From: Shinella sp.
GTDB taxonomy: Bacteria > Pseudomonadota > Alphaproteobacteria > Rhizobiales > Rhizobiaceae
NCBI GenBank assembly: GCA_003248775.1
Contig: QFQX01000012.1
Coordinates: 59,991 to 123,990, forward strand
DNA: 64,000 nt
Direction: 5' to 3'
Notes under the pieces: generated by a model
Seen by the model: only the letters and a program-made list of their open reading frames with translations
What the model was told of the DNA's origin: nothing
Databases searched by the model: none
Part shown: piece by piece, positions 19,331 through 29,615 of the stretch
Position numbering within the stretch: the stretch's first letter is position 1
Layout: the number at the start of each line of letters is the position of its first letter
Program-made: the position numbers and the translations under genes

Positions 19331-22258
19331 TTATTCCGCCGCCTGGCGTTTTTTCACCGGACGGCGTTCCAGCAGTTCCTTGAGGAACTGGCCGGTATAG
19401 GATTTTTCGGCCTTCACCACGTCTTCCGGCGTGCCCTCGGCAACGATGGTGCCGCCACCATCGCCGCCCTCGGGACCGAAGTCGAGGATCCAGTCCGCCG
19501 TCTTGATGACCTCGAGATTGTGCTCGATGACCACCACGGAATTGCCCTGATTGACCAGTTCCTGCAGCATTTCCAGAAGCTTGGCGACGTCGTGGAAATG
19601 CAGGCCGGTGGTTGGCTCATCGAGAATGTAGAGCGTACGGCCGGTCGAACGCTTCGATAGTTCCTTGGCTAGCTTGACGCGCTGCGCCTCGCCGCCGGAA
19701 AGCGTGTTCGCTTGCTGACCGACCTTGATGTAGCCGAGACCGACATCGAAGAGCGCCTGCAGCTTGTCGCGCACCGCCGGGACGGCGGAGAAGAATTCGA
19801 CGCCTTCCTCTACCGTCATGTCGAGCACGTCGGCAATGGACTTGCCCTTGAACAGCACGTCGAGTGTCTCGCGATTGTAGCGCTTGCCGTGGCAGACGTC
19901 ACAGGTGACGTAGACGTCGGGCAGGAAGTGCATCTCGATCTTGATGACGCCGTCACCCTGGCAGGCCTCGCAGCGGCCTCCCTTGACGTTGAACGAAAAC
20001 CGGCCCGGCTGGTAGCCACGCGTCTTTGCCTCGGGAAGCCCTGCGAACCAGTCGCGGATCGGCGTGAAGGCTCCGGTATAGGTCGCCGGGTTCGAACGCG
20101 GCGTGCGGCCGATCGGCGACTGGTCGATATCGATCACCTTGTCGATGAATTCGAAACCGTCGATCCGCTCGTGTTCGGCCGGGTTTTCGCGCGCACCCAT
20201 GACGCGGCGTGCCGCTGCCTTGTAGAGCGTCTCGATCAGGAAGGTCGACTTGCCGCCGCCCGACACGCCTGTCACGGCGGTGAAGACGCCGAGCGGGATG
20301 GAGGCTGTAACGTTCTTGAGGTTGTTGCCCCGGGCGCCGACCACCTTGATCTGCTGACCCTTTTTCGGCTTGCGCCGCTTTTCAGGCACCGCAACCCCGA
20401 GTTCGCCGGTAAGATACTTTCCGGTCAGCGAATTCGGATTGGCCATGATCTCGGAAGGCGACCCTTCGGCCACTACCTGACCGCCATGGATGCCGGCGGC
20501 CGGTCCGATATCGACGACATAGTCGGCCGTCAGGATCGCGTCTTCGTCATGTTCGACGACGATCACCGTATTGCCGATGTCACGCAGGTGCTTCAGCGTA
20601 TCGAGCAGCCGGGCATTGTCGCGCTGGTGCAGACCGATCGACGGTTCGTCGAGCACGTAGAGAACGCCTGTCAGTCCCGAGCCGATCTGCGATGCCAGCC
20701 GGATGCGCTGGCTCTCGCCACCCGACAGCGTGCCGGAATTGCGCGACAGGCTGAGATAGTCGAGACCGACATCATTCAGGAAGCGCAACCGCTCACGGAT
20801 TTCCTTCAGGATACGGACCGCAATTTCGTTCTGCTTGTCGGTAAGCTTGGCAGGAAGCGCCTCGAACCAGCCGCCGGCGATGCGGATCGCCATGTCGGTC
20901 ACCTGGCCGATATGCAGTCCGTTGATTTTCACCGCCAGCGCTTCCGGCTTAAGCCGGAAACCGGCGCAGGCCGGGCAGGGGGCTGCCGACATGAAGCGCT
21001 CGATTTCCTCGCGCGCCCAGGCGCTGTCGGTTTCCTTCCAGCGGCGCTCGAGATTGGGAACGATGCCCTCGAACGTTTTTGTCGTCGAATAGGAGCGTGC
21101 GCCGTCGGCATAGTGGAACTCCATCTTCTCGTCGGTGCCGTGAAGAATGGCCTTCTGGGCCGCGGCGTTCAGATCGGACCATTTACTGGAAAGCTTGAAG
21201 CCATAGGCCTTGCCCAGCGCTTCCAGCGTCTGGTTGTAGTAGGGCGACGACGACTTGGCCCAGGGTGCGATTGCCCCGTCATTAAGGCGCCGATTGGATT
21301 CCGGCACGATCAGTGCTTCGTCGATCTTCTGCTGCGAGCCCAGACCGTCGCAGGTCGGGCAGGCGCCGAAGGGATTGTTGAAGGAGAACAGTCGTGGCTC
21401 GATTTCCGGAATGGTGAAACCGGAAACGGGGCAGGCGAACTTCTCCGAGAAAAGCACCCGCTCATGGGTTTCGTTCAGCGACTTGTTGGCCGAACCGCCG
21501 GCTGCGGTTTCTTCCGGCGGCAGCGGCTTGTCGGCGAACTCGGCAACAGCCAGACCGTCTGCAAGCTTCAGGCAGGTCTCAAGGCTGTCGGCGAGACGGG
21601 CGGCGATATCCGGCCGCACCACGACCCGGTCGACCACGACGTCGATGTCGTGCTTGTATTTCTTGTCGAGCGCTGGAACATCTGCGATTTCATAGAACTG
21701 CCCATCGACCTTGACGCGCTGGAAGCCCTTCTTCATCAGTTCGGCGAGTTCCTTCTTGTACTCGCCCTTTCGCCCGCGGATCATCGGCGCCAGAATATAA
21801 AGACGTGTGCCTTCCTCGAAGGCAACGATGCGGTCGACCATCTGCGAAACGGTCTGGCTCTCGATCGGCAGGCCCGTCGCCGGCGAATAGGGAACCCCGA
21901 CGCGCGCAAAGAGAAGGCGCATATAGTCGTAGATTTCCGTCACGGTGCCCACGGTCGAGCGCGGATTGCGCGAGGTCGTCTTCTGTTCGATGGAGATCGC
22001 CGGCGACAGTCCGTCGATCTGGTCGACATCCGGCTTCTGCATCATCTCGAGGAACTGGCGCGCATAGGCTGAGAGGCTCTCAACATAGCGGCGTTGCCCC
22101 TCCGCGTAGATGGTGTCGAAGGCAAGCGAGGACTTGCCCGAACCGGACAGGCCGGTCATGACGATCAGGCTATTGCGCGGAAGATCGAGGTCGATCCCCT
22201 TGAGATTGTGCTCGCGCGCGCCGCGGATGGAGATGCTCTTCAGTTCGCTCATGGACAA
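19331..22258 (-). CDS. uvrA: Excinuclease ABC subunit A
   Basis: This is the damage-sensing ATPase of nucleotide excision repair; it loads UvrB at lesions. The 975-residue protein has two ABC modules. The first has Walker [10 protein letters not shown] (about residues 36-44) and signature [12 protein letters not shown]; the second has GVSGGGKST and [12 protein letters not shown] with LDEPTTGLH. The second zinc module ([20 protein letters not shown]) is complete. The first, ACPVSGF...ACPTCDG, has Ser where Escherichia coli has the second Cys. An alternative ATG lies two codons in (22252). It diverges from ssb around a LexA box. Confidence 0.97.
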   Translation of the reverse strand: MSMSELKSISIRGAREHNLKGIDLDLPRNSLIVMTGLSGSGKSSLAFDTIYAEGQRRYVESLSAYARQFLEMMQKPDVDQIDGLSPAISIEQKTTSRNPRSTVGTVTEIYDYMRLLFARVGVPYSPATGLPIESQTVSQMVDRIVAFEEGTRLYILAPMIRGRKGEYKKELAELMKKGFQRVKVDGQFYEIADVPALDKKYKHDIDVVVDRVVVRPDIAARLADSLETCLKLADGLAVAEFADKPLPPEETAAGGSANKSLNETHERVLFSEKFACPVSGFTIPEIEPRLFSFNNPFGACPTCDGLGSQQKIDEALIVPESNRRLNDGAIAPWAKSSSPYYNQTLEALGKAYGFKLSSKWSDLNAAAQKAILHGTDEKMEFHYADGARSYSTTKTFEGIVPNLERRWKETDSAWAREEIERFMSAAPCPACAGFRLKPEALAVKINGLHIGQVTDMAIRIAGGWFEALPAKLTDKQNEIAVRILKEIRERLRFLNDVGLDYLSLSRNSGTLSGGESQRIRLASQIGSGLTGVLYVLDEPSIGLHQRDNARLLDTLKHLRDIGNTVIVVEHDEDAILTADYVVDIGPAAGIHGGQVVAEGSPSEIMANPNSLTGKYLTGELGVAVPEKRRKPKKGQQIKVVGARGNNLKNVTASIPLGVFTAVTGVSGGGKSTFLIETLYKAAARRVMGARENPAEHERIDGFEFIDKVIDIDQSPIGRTPRSNPATYTGAFTPIRDWFAGLPEAKTRGYQPGRFSFNVKGGRCEACQGDGVIKIEMHFLPDVYVTCDVCHGKRYNRETLDVLFKGKSIADVLDMTVEEGVEFFSAVPAVRDKLQALFDVGLGYIKVGQQANTLSGGEAQRVKLAKELSKRSTGRTLYILDEPTTGLHFHDVAKLLEMLQELVNQGNSVVVIEHNLEVIKTADWILDFGPEGGDGGGTIVAEGTPEDVVKAEKSYTGQFLKELLERRPVKKRQAAE

Positions 22259-22390
22259 GGCTCGGATGGAAAAAGGGTGTCTCGGGAGGAGAACAGTCCT
22301 TATTTAGTGATCTGTCGGCCCCTGTCGAGGCGGAAGAATGTTTTGTTGGCCGGAATGCGATTCTATTGACAGCATCTTAGCCAATCGCTA

Positions 22391-22405
22391 GAACAAATAA
22401 AGAAC
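22391..22405. promoter_or_regulatory. LexA (SOS) box shared by uvrA and ssb
   Basis: GAAC-AAATAAA-GAAC matches the alphaproteobacterial LexA consensus GTTC-N7-GTTC (read on the other strand). It lies 133 bases from the uvrA start and 124 from ssb, well placed to repress both divergent promoters. Confidence 0.85.
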
Positions 22406-22528
22406 ATTTTCGCTGTGGATTACATAGCATGACGCCCCATTCGCGCCTTCGGATGGGATTTCTGATGGGATAAGGTAAAAATTGATTAGGTTTTTGGACG
22501 CCGCATTTGCGGCAGCAAGGTGAATAAT

Positions 22529-23071
22529 ATGGCTGGTAGCGTCAACAAGGTAATTTTGATCGGCAATCTCGGGGCCGACCCGGAAATCCGCCGTACCCAG
22601 GACGGTCGCCCGATTGCCAACCTGCGCATCGCGACGTCGGAAAGCTGGCGCGACCGCAACTCCGGCGAGCGCAAGGAAAAGACCGAATGGCACACCGTTG
22701 TGATCTTCAATGAAGGTCTCTGCAAGGTGGCCGAACAGTATCTGCGCAAGGGCTCGACGGTCTATGTCGAAGGTCAGCTTCAGACCCGCAAGTGGCAGGA
22801 TCAGAACGGCCAGGATCGCTATTCGACCGAAGTGGTGCTGCAGGGCTTCAACTCGAACCTGACCATGCTCGGCGGTCGCGGCGAAGGCGGCGGGCAGGGC
22901 GCTTCCCGTGGTGGCGACTTTGGCGGCGGCGGGTATGGCGACGATTACGGTTCTTCCGCTCCCTCGCGTGGCGGCTCGTCCGGTTCAGGCTCGGGTGGTC
23001 GTGGCGGTTCGAGCGCGCCGTCCGGCGGCGGTGGTTTCTCCCGCGACATGGACGACGACATTCCGTTCTGA
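22529..23071 (+). CDS. ssb: Single-stranded DNA-binding protein
   Basis: This 180-residue tetrameric ssDNA-binding protein acts in replication, repair and recombination. The N-terminal OB fold covers about residues 1-110 ([18 protein letters not shown]). It is followed by a long Gly/Ser/Arg-rich disordered linker and the acidic tip DMDDDIPF that recruits partner proteins. I chose the ATG at 22529, seven bases after GCAAGG; an in-frame GTG at 22520 would add three residues. The gene is paired with uvrA over a LexA box. Confidence 0.96.
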   Translation: MAGSVNKVILIGNLGADPEIRRTQDGRPIANLRIATSESWRDRNSGERKEKTEWHTVVIFNEGLCKVAEQYLRKGSTVYVEGQLQTRKWQDQNGQDRYSTEVVLQGFNSNLTMLGGRGEGGGQGASRGGDFGGGGYGDDYGSSAPSRGGSSGSGSGGRGGSSAPSGGGGFSRDMDDDIPF

Positions 23072-23110
23072 GGCACGGCTGCCATCCGACAGAGTTTTGT
23101 CTGTAAGATC

Positions 23111-23152
23111 AAAAGAGCCGCTTCACGATGATGTCGTGGGCGGTTCTTTTTT
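23111..23152 (+). terminator. Rho-independent terminator after ssb
   Basis: AAAAGAGCCGC and its imperfect complement GCGGTTCTTTT frame a secondary hairpin (CACGA/TCGTG) and end in TTTTTTG. Confidence 0.75.
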
Positions 23153-23239
23153 GTGTTGGGTGTTGCTGGGGCCCTGATTACATCGGTGGGAGACGCCTGT
23201 TTGTCCCTCCGGTATGGGAGAAGCCGCTTGTGGAGACCG

Positions 23240-23869
23240 TCAGACCCCGAAGGCCGACTTTACGCCATCGACCACAAACTGCACCGAAAGAGCCGCGAGA
23301 AGCACACCGAGCAGGCGGGTCAGAAGCGCCCGGCCAGTGACGCCGAGGAAGCGGTTGAGCGGTTCGGCAAGGCTGAGTGCCAGCAGAACCAGCGCAAGGC
23401 AGACCCCGATGACGCCGATCAGCTGCGCCTTGCCGGCAATGCCTTCCATCGTGCCGGCGATCAGCACCGTCGCCGAGATGGCACCCGGTCCGGCGATCAG
23501 CGGAATGGCCAGCGGAAAGACGGCGAGGTTGTGGATGTGATCCTTGGTGATGGCGTTATCCGTGGTTTTCTCTTTGCGATCGTTGCGTTTCTCGAAGATC
23601 ATTTCGAACGCGATGGCGAAGAGCATCAGTCCCCCCGCGATGCGGAACGCGCCCATGGAAATGCCGAGCGCCGCGAGGATGTCGGCGCCGAAAAGGGCGA
23701 AGACCGCAAGGATGGCAAAGGCGATGACGGAACCGCGCACGGCCACCTGCCGGCGTTGCGCCGTACTCATGCCCTGGGTCATCGCAAGGAACAGCGGGGC
23801 GAGCCCCGGCGGGTCTACAGTCACCAGAAGGGTGGTGAATGCGTTGATCATCGCGTCTGCGCCAGCCAT
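23240..23869 (-). CDS. MarC family integral membrane protein
   Basis: This 209-residue protein with six hydrophobic helices belongs to the MarC/UPF0056 family. Typical segments are TLLVTVDPPGLAPLFLAMT, RIAGGLMLFAIAFEMIF and FPLAIPLIAGPGAISATVLI. MarC was once linked to multiple antibiotic resistance, but that link did not hold up, and its transport substrate is unknown. I chose the ATG at 23869 (MAGADAMINAF), with GGGGGA just before it; upstream in-frame codons are polar and basic and not family-like. It converges with ssb. Confidence 0.88.
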   Translation of the reverse strand: MAGADAMINAFTTLLVTVDPPGLAPLFLAMTQGMSTAQRRQVAVRGSVIAFAILAVFALFGADILAALGISMGAFRIAGGLMLFAIAFEMIFEKRNDRKEKTTDNAITKDHIHNLAVFPLAIPLIAGPGAISATVLIAGTMEGIAGKAQLIGVIGVCLALVLLALSLAEPLNRFLGVTGRALLTRLLGVLLAALSVQFVVDGVKSAFGV

Positions 23870-24056
23870 CTCGTCCCCCATTTTCCGGCGATTTAAATGC
23901 GAGCCTGCCCCGCTTGGCAAGCGATACGGCAAGTTCTTGATCGTTTTGCCTTTCCACCGCCGCAAAAGCTGTTCAAAACCCGGGGCGAAATTGGCGCTTC
24001 TGTGCCCTTTCGGCTATAAACTCTCCAGTGATTCCGAACAGAGATCGTGACCTGAT

Positions 24057-26876
24057 TTGACTGAGCAAAGCACTCCCGGCGGTGGCAAGTTCCCGCAAGG
24101 CATCGAGCCGATTTCCATCATGGAAGAAATGCAGCGGTCGTATCTCGACTACGCGATGAGCGTAATCGTGAGCCGCGCGCTTCCCGATGTCCGAGACGGA
24201 CTGAAGCCTGTGCACCGGCGTATTCTCTTCTCCATGAGCGAGATGGGGGTCGACTGGAACAAGAAATACGTGAAGTCGGCTCGCGTTACCGGCGACGTGA
24301 TGGGTAAATACCATCCGCACGGCGACGCCGCGATTTATGACGCGCTCGCCCGTATGGCGCAGGACTGGTCGCTTCGCCTTCCGCTGATCGACGGTCAGGG
24401 CAACTTCGGCTCCGTCGATGGCGACCCGCCGGCCGCGCAGCGCTATACGGAGTGCCGTCTGGAGAAGGCGGCTCACGCCCTTCTCGATGACCTCGACAAG
24501 GAAACCATCGATTTCCGCGAGAACTATGACGGCACGCTGCAGGAGCCTGTCGTCGTCCCCGCCAAGTTCCCGAATCTGCTCGTCAACGGGGCAGGCGGCA
24601 TCGCCGTCGGTATGGCGACGAACATTCCGCCGCACAATCTTTCTGAAGTGGTCGACGGCTGTATTGCGGTCATCGATAATCCGGCAATCGAGCTTCCGGA
24701 ACTGATGGAGATCATTCCGGGACCGGATTTCCCGACCGGCGCCATGATCCTCGGTCGCTCCGGCATCCGGTCGGCCTATGAGACCGGCCGCGGCTCCGTC
24801 ATCATGCGCGGCGTTGCGCGGATCGAGCCGATGCGCGGCGATCGCGAACAGATCATCATCAGCGAAATTCCCTATCAGGTGAACAAGGCGACGATGATCG
24901 AGAAGATGGCCGAACTGGTGCGCGACAAACGCATCGAGGGCATCTCGGACCTGCGCGACGAATCCGACCGCGAAGGCTACCGCGTCGTCATCGAGCTCAA
25001 GCGCGACGCCAATGCCGACGTCATCCTGAACCAGCTCTATCGCTACACTCCTTTGCAGACCTCCTTCGGCTGCAACATGGTGGCGCTGAACGGCGGCAAG
25101 CCCGAACAGCTGTCGCTGCTCGACATGCTGCGCGCCTTCGTCGCCTTCCGCGAGGATGTTGTTAGCCGGCGAACGAAGTATCTTCTGCGCAAGGCGCGTG
25201 ACCGAGCCCATGTCTTGGTAGGTCTCGCTATTGCTGTTGCCAACATCGACGAAGTCATCAGCCTCATTCGCCGCGCACCGGATCCGCAGACGGCGCGCGA
25301 GCAGTTGATGGAGCGCCGCTGGCCGGCCCATGATGTGGACGCGCTGATCCGACTGATCGACGATCCACGTCACCGTATCAACGAGGACAACACCTACAAC
25401 CTTTCGGAAGAGCAGGCTCGTGCCATCCTCGAACTGCGTCTGGCCCGCCTGACGGCCCTCGGTCGCGACGAAATCGACGAAGAACTCAACAAGATCGGCG
25501 CGGAAATCTCGGATTATCTCGATATCCTGTCGTCGCGCCTTCGCATCCAGACCATCGTCAAGGAAGAGCTTACCGCAGTACGCGACGAGTTCGGCACGCC
25601 GCGTCGTACGCAGATCATCGACGGCGGCCTGGAGATGGACGACGAAGACCTGATCGCGCGCGAAGACATGGTCGTGACGGTTTCGCACCTCGGCTATATC
25701 AAGCGCGTGCCGCTGACGACCTACCGCGCGCAGCGCCGCGGCGGCAAGGGCCGTTCCGGCATGGCGACCCGTGACGAGGATTTTGTTACCCGGCTATTCG
25801 TTGCCAACACGCACACGCCGGTTCTGTTCTTCTCCTCGCGTGGCATCGTCTACAAGGAGAAGGTCTGGCGCCTGCCGATCGGTACCCCGACGTCGCGCGG
25901 CAAGGCGCTCATCAACATGCTGCCGCTGGAACCCGGCGAACGCATTACCACCATCATGCCGCTGCCCGAGGACGAAAGCTCCTGGGACAATCTCGATGTG
26001 ATGTTCTCGACCACGCGCGGTACGGTACGCCGCAACAAGCTGTCTGACTTCGTGCAGGTCAACCGTAACGGCAAGATCGCCATGAAGCTTGAGGAAGAGG
26101 GTGATGAAATCCTCTCCGTCGAGACCTGTACGGCGCCGAACCATGATCTTGGCATCCCCGGCGACGACGTCCTGCTGACGACCGCGCTTGGTCAGGCGAT
26201 CCGGTTCCCTGTCGATGAGGTGCGCGTGTTTGCGGGCCGCAATTCGATCGGTGTCCGCGGCATTTCGCTGGCCGATGGCGACCGCATCATCTCGATGACC
26301 ATCGTCAGCCATGTGGATGCGGAACCGTGGGAGCGTGCCGCCTATCTGAAGCGCTCGGCCGCCGAGCGTCGTGCTGCCGGCGTCGATGAAGAGGATATCG
26401 CTCTCGTCGGCGAGGAAGTGGCGGAAGAAGGCCAGCTGTCCGACGAACGCTACGAATATCTCAAGGAGCGCGAACAGTTCGTGCTGACCGTCTCCGTAAA
26501 GGGATATGGCAAGCGTTCGTCCTCCTACGATTTCCGTACCTCCGGCCGCGGCGGCAAGGGGATCCGCGCTACGGACACCTCGAAGACTTCGGAAATTGGC
26601 GAACAGGTCGCGGCCTTCCCGGTCGACGAAAAAGACCAGATCATGCTGGTCTCCGATGGCGGTCAGTTGATCCGTGTTCCTGTGGACGGCATCCGCATCG
26701 CGAGCCGTGCCACCAAGGGCGTTACCATCTTCTCCACCGCCAAGGACGAGAAGGTCGTTTCCGTCGAACGGATTTCCGAACCGGAATCCGATGAGGAAGA
26801 CGATGCGACGCTCGGCGAGGAAACGGATGGCGTGACCGGGGCGTCTGATGCTTCTGCGGATGGCTCCGAGGAATAA
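24057..26876 (+). CDS. gyrA: DNA gyrase subunit A
   Basis: This is the breakage-rejoining subunit of gyrase. The 939-residue protein has the winged-helix and tower core (active-site Tyr in AAQRYTECR), then a six-bladed beta-pinwheel C-terminal domain with GyrA boxes ([10 protein letters not shown]), and ends in an acidic tail. A TTG start at 24057 is inferred because the conserved N-terminus follows at once. In the quinolone-resistance region the residue equivalent to E. coli Ser83 is alanine (Ala91, in [10 protein letters not shown]), while Asp95 (E. coli Asp87) is kept. The region around residues 770-810 contains a charged insertion ([22 protein letters not shown]), seen in alphaproteobacterial GyrA. 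Confidence 0.97.
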   Translation: MTEQSTPGGGKFPQGIEPISIMEEMQRSYLDYAMSVIVSRALPDVRDGLKPVHRRILFSMSEMGVDWNKKYVKSARVTGDVMGKYHPHGDAAIYDALARMAQDWSLRLPLIDGQGNFGSVDGDPPAAQRYTECRLEKAAHALLDDLDKETIDFRENYDGTLQEPVVVPAKFPNLLVNGAGGIAVGMATNIPPHNLSEVVDGCIAVIDNPAIELPELMEIIPGPDFPTGAMILGRSGIRSAYETGRGSVIMRGVARIEPMRGDREQIIISEIPYQVNKATMIEKMAELVRDKRIEGISDLRDESDREGYRVVIELKRDANADVILNQLYRYTPLQTSFGCNMVALNGGKPEQLSLLDMLRAFVAFREDVVSRRTKYLLRKARDRAHVLVGLAIAVANIDEVISLIRRAPDPQTAREQLMERRWPAHDVDALIRLIDDPRHRINEDNTYNLSEEQARAILELRLARLTALGRDEIDEELNKIGAEISDYLDILSSRLRIQTIVKEELTAVRDEFGTPRRTQIIDGGLEMDDEDLIAREDMVVTVSHLGYIKRVPLTTYRAQRRGGKGRSGMATRDEDFVTRLFVANTHTPVLFFSSRGIVYKEKVWRLPIGTPTSRGKALINMLPLEPGERITTIMPLPEDESSWDNLDVMFSTTRGTVRRNKLSDFVQVNRNGKIAMKLEEEGDEILSVETCTAPNHDLGIPGDDVLLTTALGQAIRFPVDEVRVFAGRNSIGVRGISLADGDRIISMTIVSHVDAEPWERAAYLKRSAAERRAAGVDEEDIALVGEEVAEEGQLSDERYEYLKEREQFVLTVSVKGYGKRSSSYDFRTSGRGGKGIRATDTSKTSEIGEQVAAFPVDEKDQIMLVSDGGQLIRVPVDGIRIASRATKGVTIFSTAKDEKVVSVERISEPESDEEDDATLGEETDGVTGASDASADGSEE

Positions 26877-26994
26877 GGAGCCTGGCGCATTGGCCCGAAA
26901 ATCGGAATCGATTTTCGGAAAGCTCGATGGGCAGATTGAAAATGTTATGGCGCCGGCGTTCACTTGGACGCCCGGCGCCATAAAGAACAAAAGA

Positions 26995-27027
26995 AAAGCC
27001 CGCTGGACAATCCGGCGGGCTTTTTCT
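26995..27027 (+). terminator. Rho-independent terminator downstream of gyrA
   Basis: AAAGCCCGCTGGA and TCCGGCGGGCTTT pair around CAA and run into TTTTTC. Another GC-rich hairpin, GGCGCCGG...CCGGCGCC, lies just upstream (about 26949-26979). Confidence 0.88.
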
Positions 27028-27103
27028 TTGGAGGTCTGTGAAACTTTTCGCGCCGCTCGTGTGGATCCGACCGGCTTTCGTCGGCGAGACAGGTCTCGCC
27101 GGA

Positions 27104-27238
27104 TCAGAACGCCCTGTGGCGTTCGATCAGGGCCTTGTAATCATCACTCTCGCGCCGAAGCGCGGAAATCGTCGAGGCGACCGAGGCAACGAACATGCCG
27201 CTGATCAAGGCAGCAAGTACTGTCAGTGTTATGAACAT
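27104..27238 (-). CDS. Small single-pass membrane protein, 44 aa
   Basis: This is a tiny open frame with a good AAGGAAG ribosome-binding site eight bases before ATG 27238. The product has one N-terminal transmembrane helix (about residues 3-25, MFITLTVLAALISGMFVASV) and a charged cytoplasmic tail, RRESDDYKALIERHRAF. I do not recognise a family. It is the last of three small membrane-protein frames in a row on this strand. Its coding reality is supported by the ribosome-binding site and the hydrophobic-then-charged layout, not by homology. Confidence 0.5.
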   Translation of the reverse strand: MFITLTVLAALISGMFVASVASTISALRRESDDYKALIERHRAF

Positions 27239-27296
27239 GGACTTCCTTTCTTTTCCGCGGCGGTTGAACGTTTAGCGCGAATGTTTTTATTTCGGA

Positions 27297-27446
27297 TTAA
27301 TGGCCGAAGGTATGATAGCGCGCCGTCATCGGCGGTCCGAACTGGCCCTTGCTGTTGTCAGCCATGTAGAAGGTCATGGAGGTGGCAACCATTGCCGTCA
27401 TCATCAACATCCAGACCACATTGATCAGGGTTACTTTGTCGGGCAT
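27297..27446 (-). CDS. Small single-pass membrane protein, 49 aa
   Basis: The frame starts MPDKVTLINVVWMLMM, with AAAGGATC ten bases upstream of the ATG. One transmembrane helix (about residues 6-27, methionine-rich) is followed by a polar tail, NSKGQFGPPMTARYHTFGH, with two histidines. No family is recognised. The frame is the middle of three adjacent small membrane-protein frames and has the same orientation and spacing style as its neighbours. Confidence 0.5.
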   Translation of the reverse strand: MPDKVTLINVVWMLMMTAMVATSMTFYMADNSKGQFGPPMTARYHTFGH

Positions 27447-27527
27447 AGTCGTGATCCTTTCGAAAACGGCAGATTTGCCGTGAAAAATGCGCTGGCGGAT
27501 TATTGGTTCCGTAGCGACTGGACGCTG

Positions 27528-27701
27528 TTAATAGAGAGGTGCATCTGAAACGCGCCTTAACGGCCCGTTCATCTGGCGTTCATCTTTGCTGCTGCCGTTC
27601 GAGTACGATTCGCCGGTGGCCAGAAAGGCCCGGACGAGAAGAACGACCATTTCCAGTAGGTAGGAGATGGCGATTGCGAGGATGGACAGGACAGCGAGCA
27701 T
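27528..27701 (-). CDS. Small membrane protein, 57 aa
   Basis: The frame starts MLAVLSILAIAISYLL and has one long transmembrane helix (about residues 2-27) followed by a Ser/Asp/Arg-rich soluble tail. AAGG lies nine bases upstream of the ATG, a weaker site than for its two neighbours. A much longer in-frame extension to 28028 runs antisense through coaD and is not credible. No family is recognised. It is the first of the three small membrane-protein frames. Confidence 0.4.
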   Translation of the reverse strand: MLAVLSILAIAISYLLEMVVLLVRAFLATGESYSNGSSKDERQMNGPLRRVSDAPLY

Positions 27702-27901
27702 GATGAGGGGCCTTGGGTGGGCTGGTTCCGGTGAACCAGTATGGCCACTATGGATCCCCGCAGCTGAAGCGCCCTTGAATGCTCCATTCAGCGGCTGTTC
27801 ATCGTGCCGGCGTGGTTTCGAGGCTCTGGAGCGGCGGGCCAAATCACTTGCGGCGGGCGCTCTTCCATGACAAAAGGCGACGACACAACCATCGGGCTGC
27901 C

Positions 27902-28396
27902 ATGACGACCGCTTTTTATCCAGGTTCCTTCGATCCGATGACCAATGGTCACCTCGACGTGCTGGTCCAGTCGCTGAACGTCGTCTCCAGGGTGATCGTG
28001 GCGATCGGCATTCATCCTGGAAAGACACCGCTGTTCAGCTACGATGAACGGGCCGAACTGATCCGCCGTTCGCTGGCGGATGCCCTTCCGGGACGCGCGG
28101 CGGATATCGACGTGGTTTCATTCGACAATCTTGCCGTGGATGCGGCGCGCGCCAACGGCGCAACATTGTTGTTGCGCGGCCTGCGTGACGGTACCGATCT
28201 CGATTATGAAATGCAGATGGCCGGTATGAACTATCAGATGGCGCCGGACCTGCAGACCATTTTCCTGCCGGCCGGAACCGCCTCGCGGCCTATTACCGCC
28301 ACATTGGTTCGCCAGATCGCCGCAATGGGGGGCGATGTCAGTGCTTTCGTGCCGCCGGCTGTGCTGGCAGCCCTGAAATCGAAGCTCGGCCGCTGA
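27902..28396 (+). CDS. coaD: Pantetheine-phosphate adenylyltransferase
   Basis: This enzyme catalyses the penultimate step of coenzyme A synthesis, ATP plus 4'-phosphopantetheine to dephospho-CoA. The 164-residue protein has the nucleotidyltransferase signature with the TNGH motif ([20 protein letters not shown]) and the [17 protein letters not shown] and [20 protein letters not shown] segments of CoaD. The ATG at 27902 is supported by the invariant N-terminal start; an earlier frame start at 27779 adds residues outside the family. It heads a rightward run with two cyclophilins, queA and tgt, the standard rhizobial order. Confidence 0.96.
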   Translation: MTTAFYPGSFDPMTNGHLDVLVQSLNVVSRVIVAIGIHPGKTPLFSYDERAELIRRSLADALPGRAADIDVVSFDNLAVDAARANGATLLLRGLRDGTDLDYEMQMAGMNYQMAPDLQTIFLPAGTASRPITATLVRQIAAMGGDVSAFVPPAVLAALKSKLGR

Positions 28397-28428
28397 GGCC
28401 CGTTCTTGTTCTAGTCTTTGGAGTGACC

Positions 28429-28998
28429 ATGAAACTCTTTCGTATTGCCGCCGCGCTCGTCGTGGCCTTCGCGACCGCCGGCTCGGTGCGTGCCGCATCC
28501 AACGATGACTATCTGACGATCCAGCTCAAGGACGGCCCGGTCGTCATCGAACTCATGCCGGACGTCGCGCCGAAGCATGTCGCGCAGATCAAGGAGCTGG
28601 CGAAGAAGGGCGAATACGACAACGTCGCCTTCCATCGCGTGATCGACGGCTTCATGGCCCAGACCGGTGACGTCCAGTATGGCGACATGAACGACGGTTA
28701 CGATGCGAAGCTCGCGGGCACCGGCGGTTCCAGCCTGCCGGATCTTCCGGCCGAGTTCTCCAGCGTTCCCTTCGAGCGTGGCACCATCGGCATGGCGCGC
28801 GCTCAGGATCCGAACTCCGCCAATTCGCAGTTCTTCATTATGTTCGCCGATGGCGGCTTCCTGAACGGTCAGTATACGGTCGTCGGCAAGGTCGTGGCGG
28901 GCATGGAATATGTCGACAAGATCAAGCGCGGTCAGGGCGGAAACGGCGAAGTTTCCGATCCGGATCGTATGATCAAGGTAACTGTCGGCAGAAACTGA
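28429..28998 (+). CDS. ppiA: Peptidyl-prolyl cis-trans isomerase, exported cyclophilin
   Basis: This is a 189-residue cyclophilin with a cleavable signal peptide (RIAAALVVAFATAGSVRA), so it acts on periplasmic proteins. The active-site segments FHRVIDGFMAQTGD and ANSQFFIMFA are intact. It starts 32 bases after coaD, with GGAG before ATG 28429, and is followed 32 bases later by a cytoplasmic cyclophilin. The two form a tandem pair with different addresses, which is common in rhizobia. Confidence 0.93.
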   Translation: MKLFRIAAALVVAFATAGSVRAASNDDYLTIQLKDGPVVIELMPDVAPKHVAQIKELAKKGEYDNVAFHRVIDGFMAQTGDVQYGDMNDGYDAKLAGTGGSSLPDLPAEFSSVPFERGTIGMARAQDPNSANSQFFIMFADGGFLNGQYTVVGKVVAGMEYVDKIKRGQGGNGEVSDPDRMIKVTVGRN

Positions 28999-29030
28999 GG
29001 GCCGAGGCCCGCAAACAGGGAGTAAAGACT

Positions 29031-29540
29031 ATGGCCGAGATCAAGGATCCGGAAAACACCATCATCATGGAAACCACGAAGGGTCGCGTCGTGATTTCCC
29101 TTTTCCCGGACCTGGCTCCCGGCCATGTCGAGCGGATCAAGGAACTGTCGCGCGAAGGCGCCTATGACGGCGTCGTCTTCCACCGCGTCATCGAGGACTT
29201 CATGGCCCAGACGGGCGACGTGCAGTTCGGCAAGCAGGGCGGCGACAGCTTCAATCCGGCACGCGCCGGCATGGGCGGCTCTTCGAAGCCGGACCTGAAG
29301 GCTGAATTCTCCGCCACCTCGCATGTACGTGGCACCTGCTCCATGGCCCGTTCGCAGAACCCGAACTCCGCAAACTCGCAGTTCTTCATCTGCTTCACCG
29401 ATGCACCGTGGCTGAACAAGCAGTATTCGGTCTGGGGTCAGGTTATCGAAGGCATGGAAGTCATCGACCAGATCAAGCGCGGCGAGCCCGTGCGCGATCC
29501 CGACTCCATCGTTTCGATGAAGGTCGCTGCCGACGCCTGA
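29031..29540 (+). CDS. ppiB: Peptidyl-prolyl cis-trans isomerase B, cytoplasmic cyclophilin
   Basis: This 169-residue cyclophilin has no signal peptide and therefore isomerises prolyl bonds in the cytoplasm. Catalytic segments FHRVIEDFMAQTGDVQFG and NSANSQFFICFTDAPWL are present. It is closely similar to the upstream exported copy over the whole domain, which suggests an old tandem duplication. A terminator follows directly. Confidence 0.95.
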   Translation: MAEIKDPENTIIMETTKGRVVISLFPDLAPGHVERIKELSREGAYDGVVFHRVIEDFMAQTGDVQFGKQGGDSFNPARAGMGGSSKPDLKAEFSATSHVRGTCSMARSQNPNSANSQFFICFTDAPWLNKQYSVWGQVIEGMEVIDQIKRGEPVRDPDSIVSMKVAADA

Positions 29541-29556
29541 TCGTCCGGAAAAATGG

Positions 29557-29592
29557 AACCCGCCCCGGCGTTTTGCGCCCGGGCGGGTTTTC
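29557..29592 (+). terminator. Rho-independent terminator after ppiB
   Basis: AACCCGCCC(C) at 29557-29566 pairs with GGGCGGGTTT at 29581-29590 and is followed by TTCG. It separates ppiB from queA only partly, since queA starts 23 bases on. Confidence 0.75.
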
Positions 29593-29615
29593 GCGTTTGA
29601 TGAAATGATGTTGCC

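Noticed and set aside
19712..22072. A 786-codon rightward frame across uvrA
   Set aside because: It is antisense to uvrA; its composition is His/Arg/Asp-rich without domains, as expected of a reverse-complement shadow.
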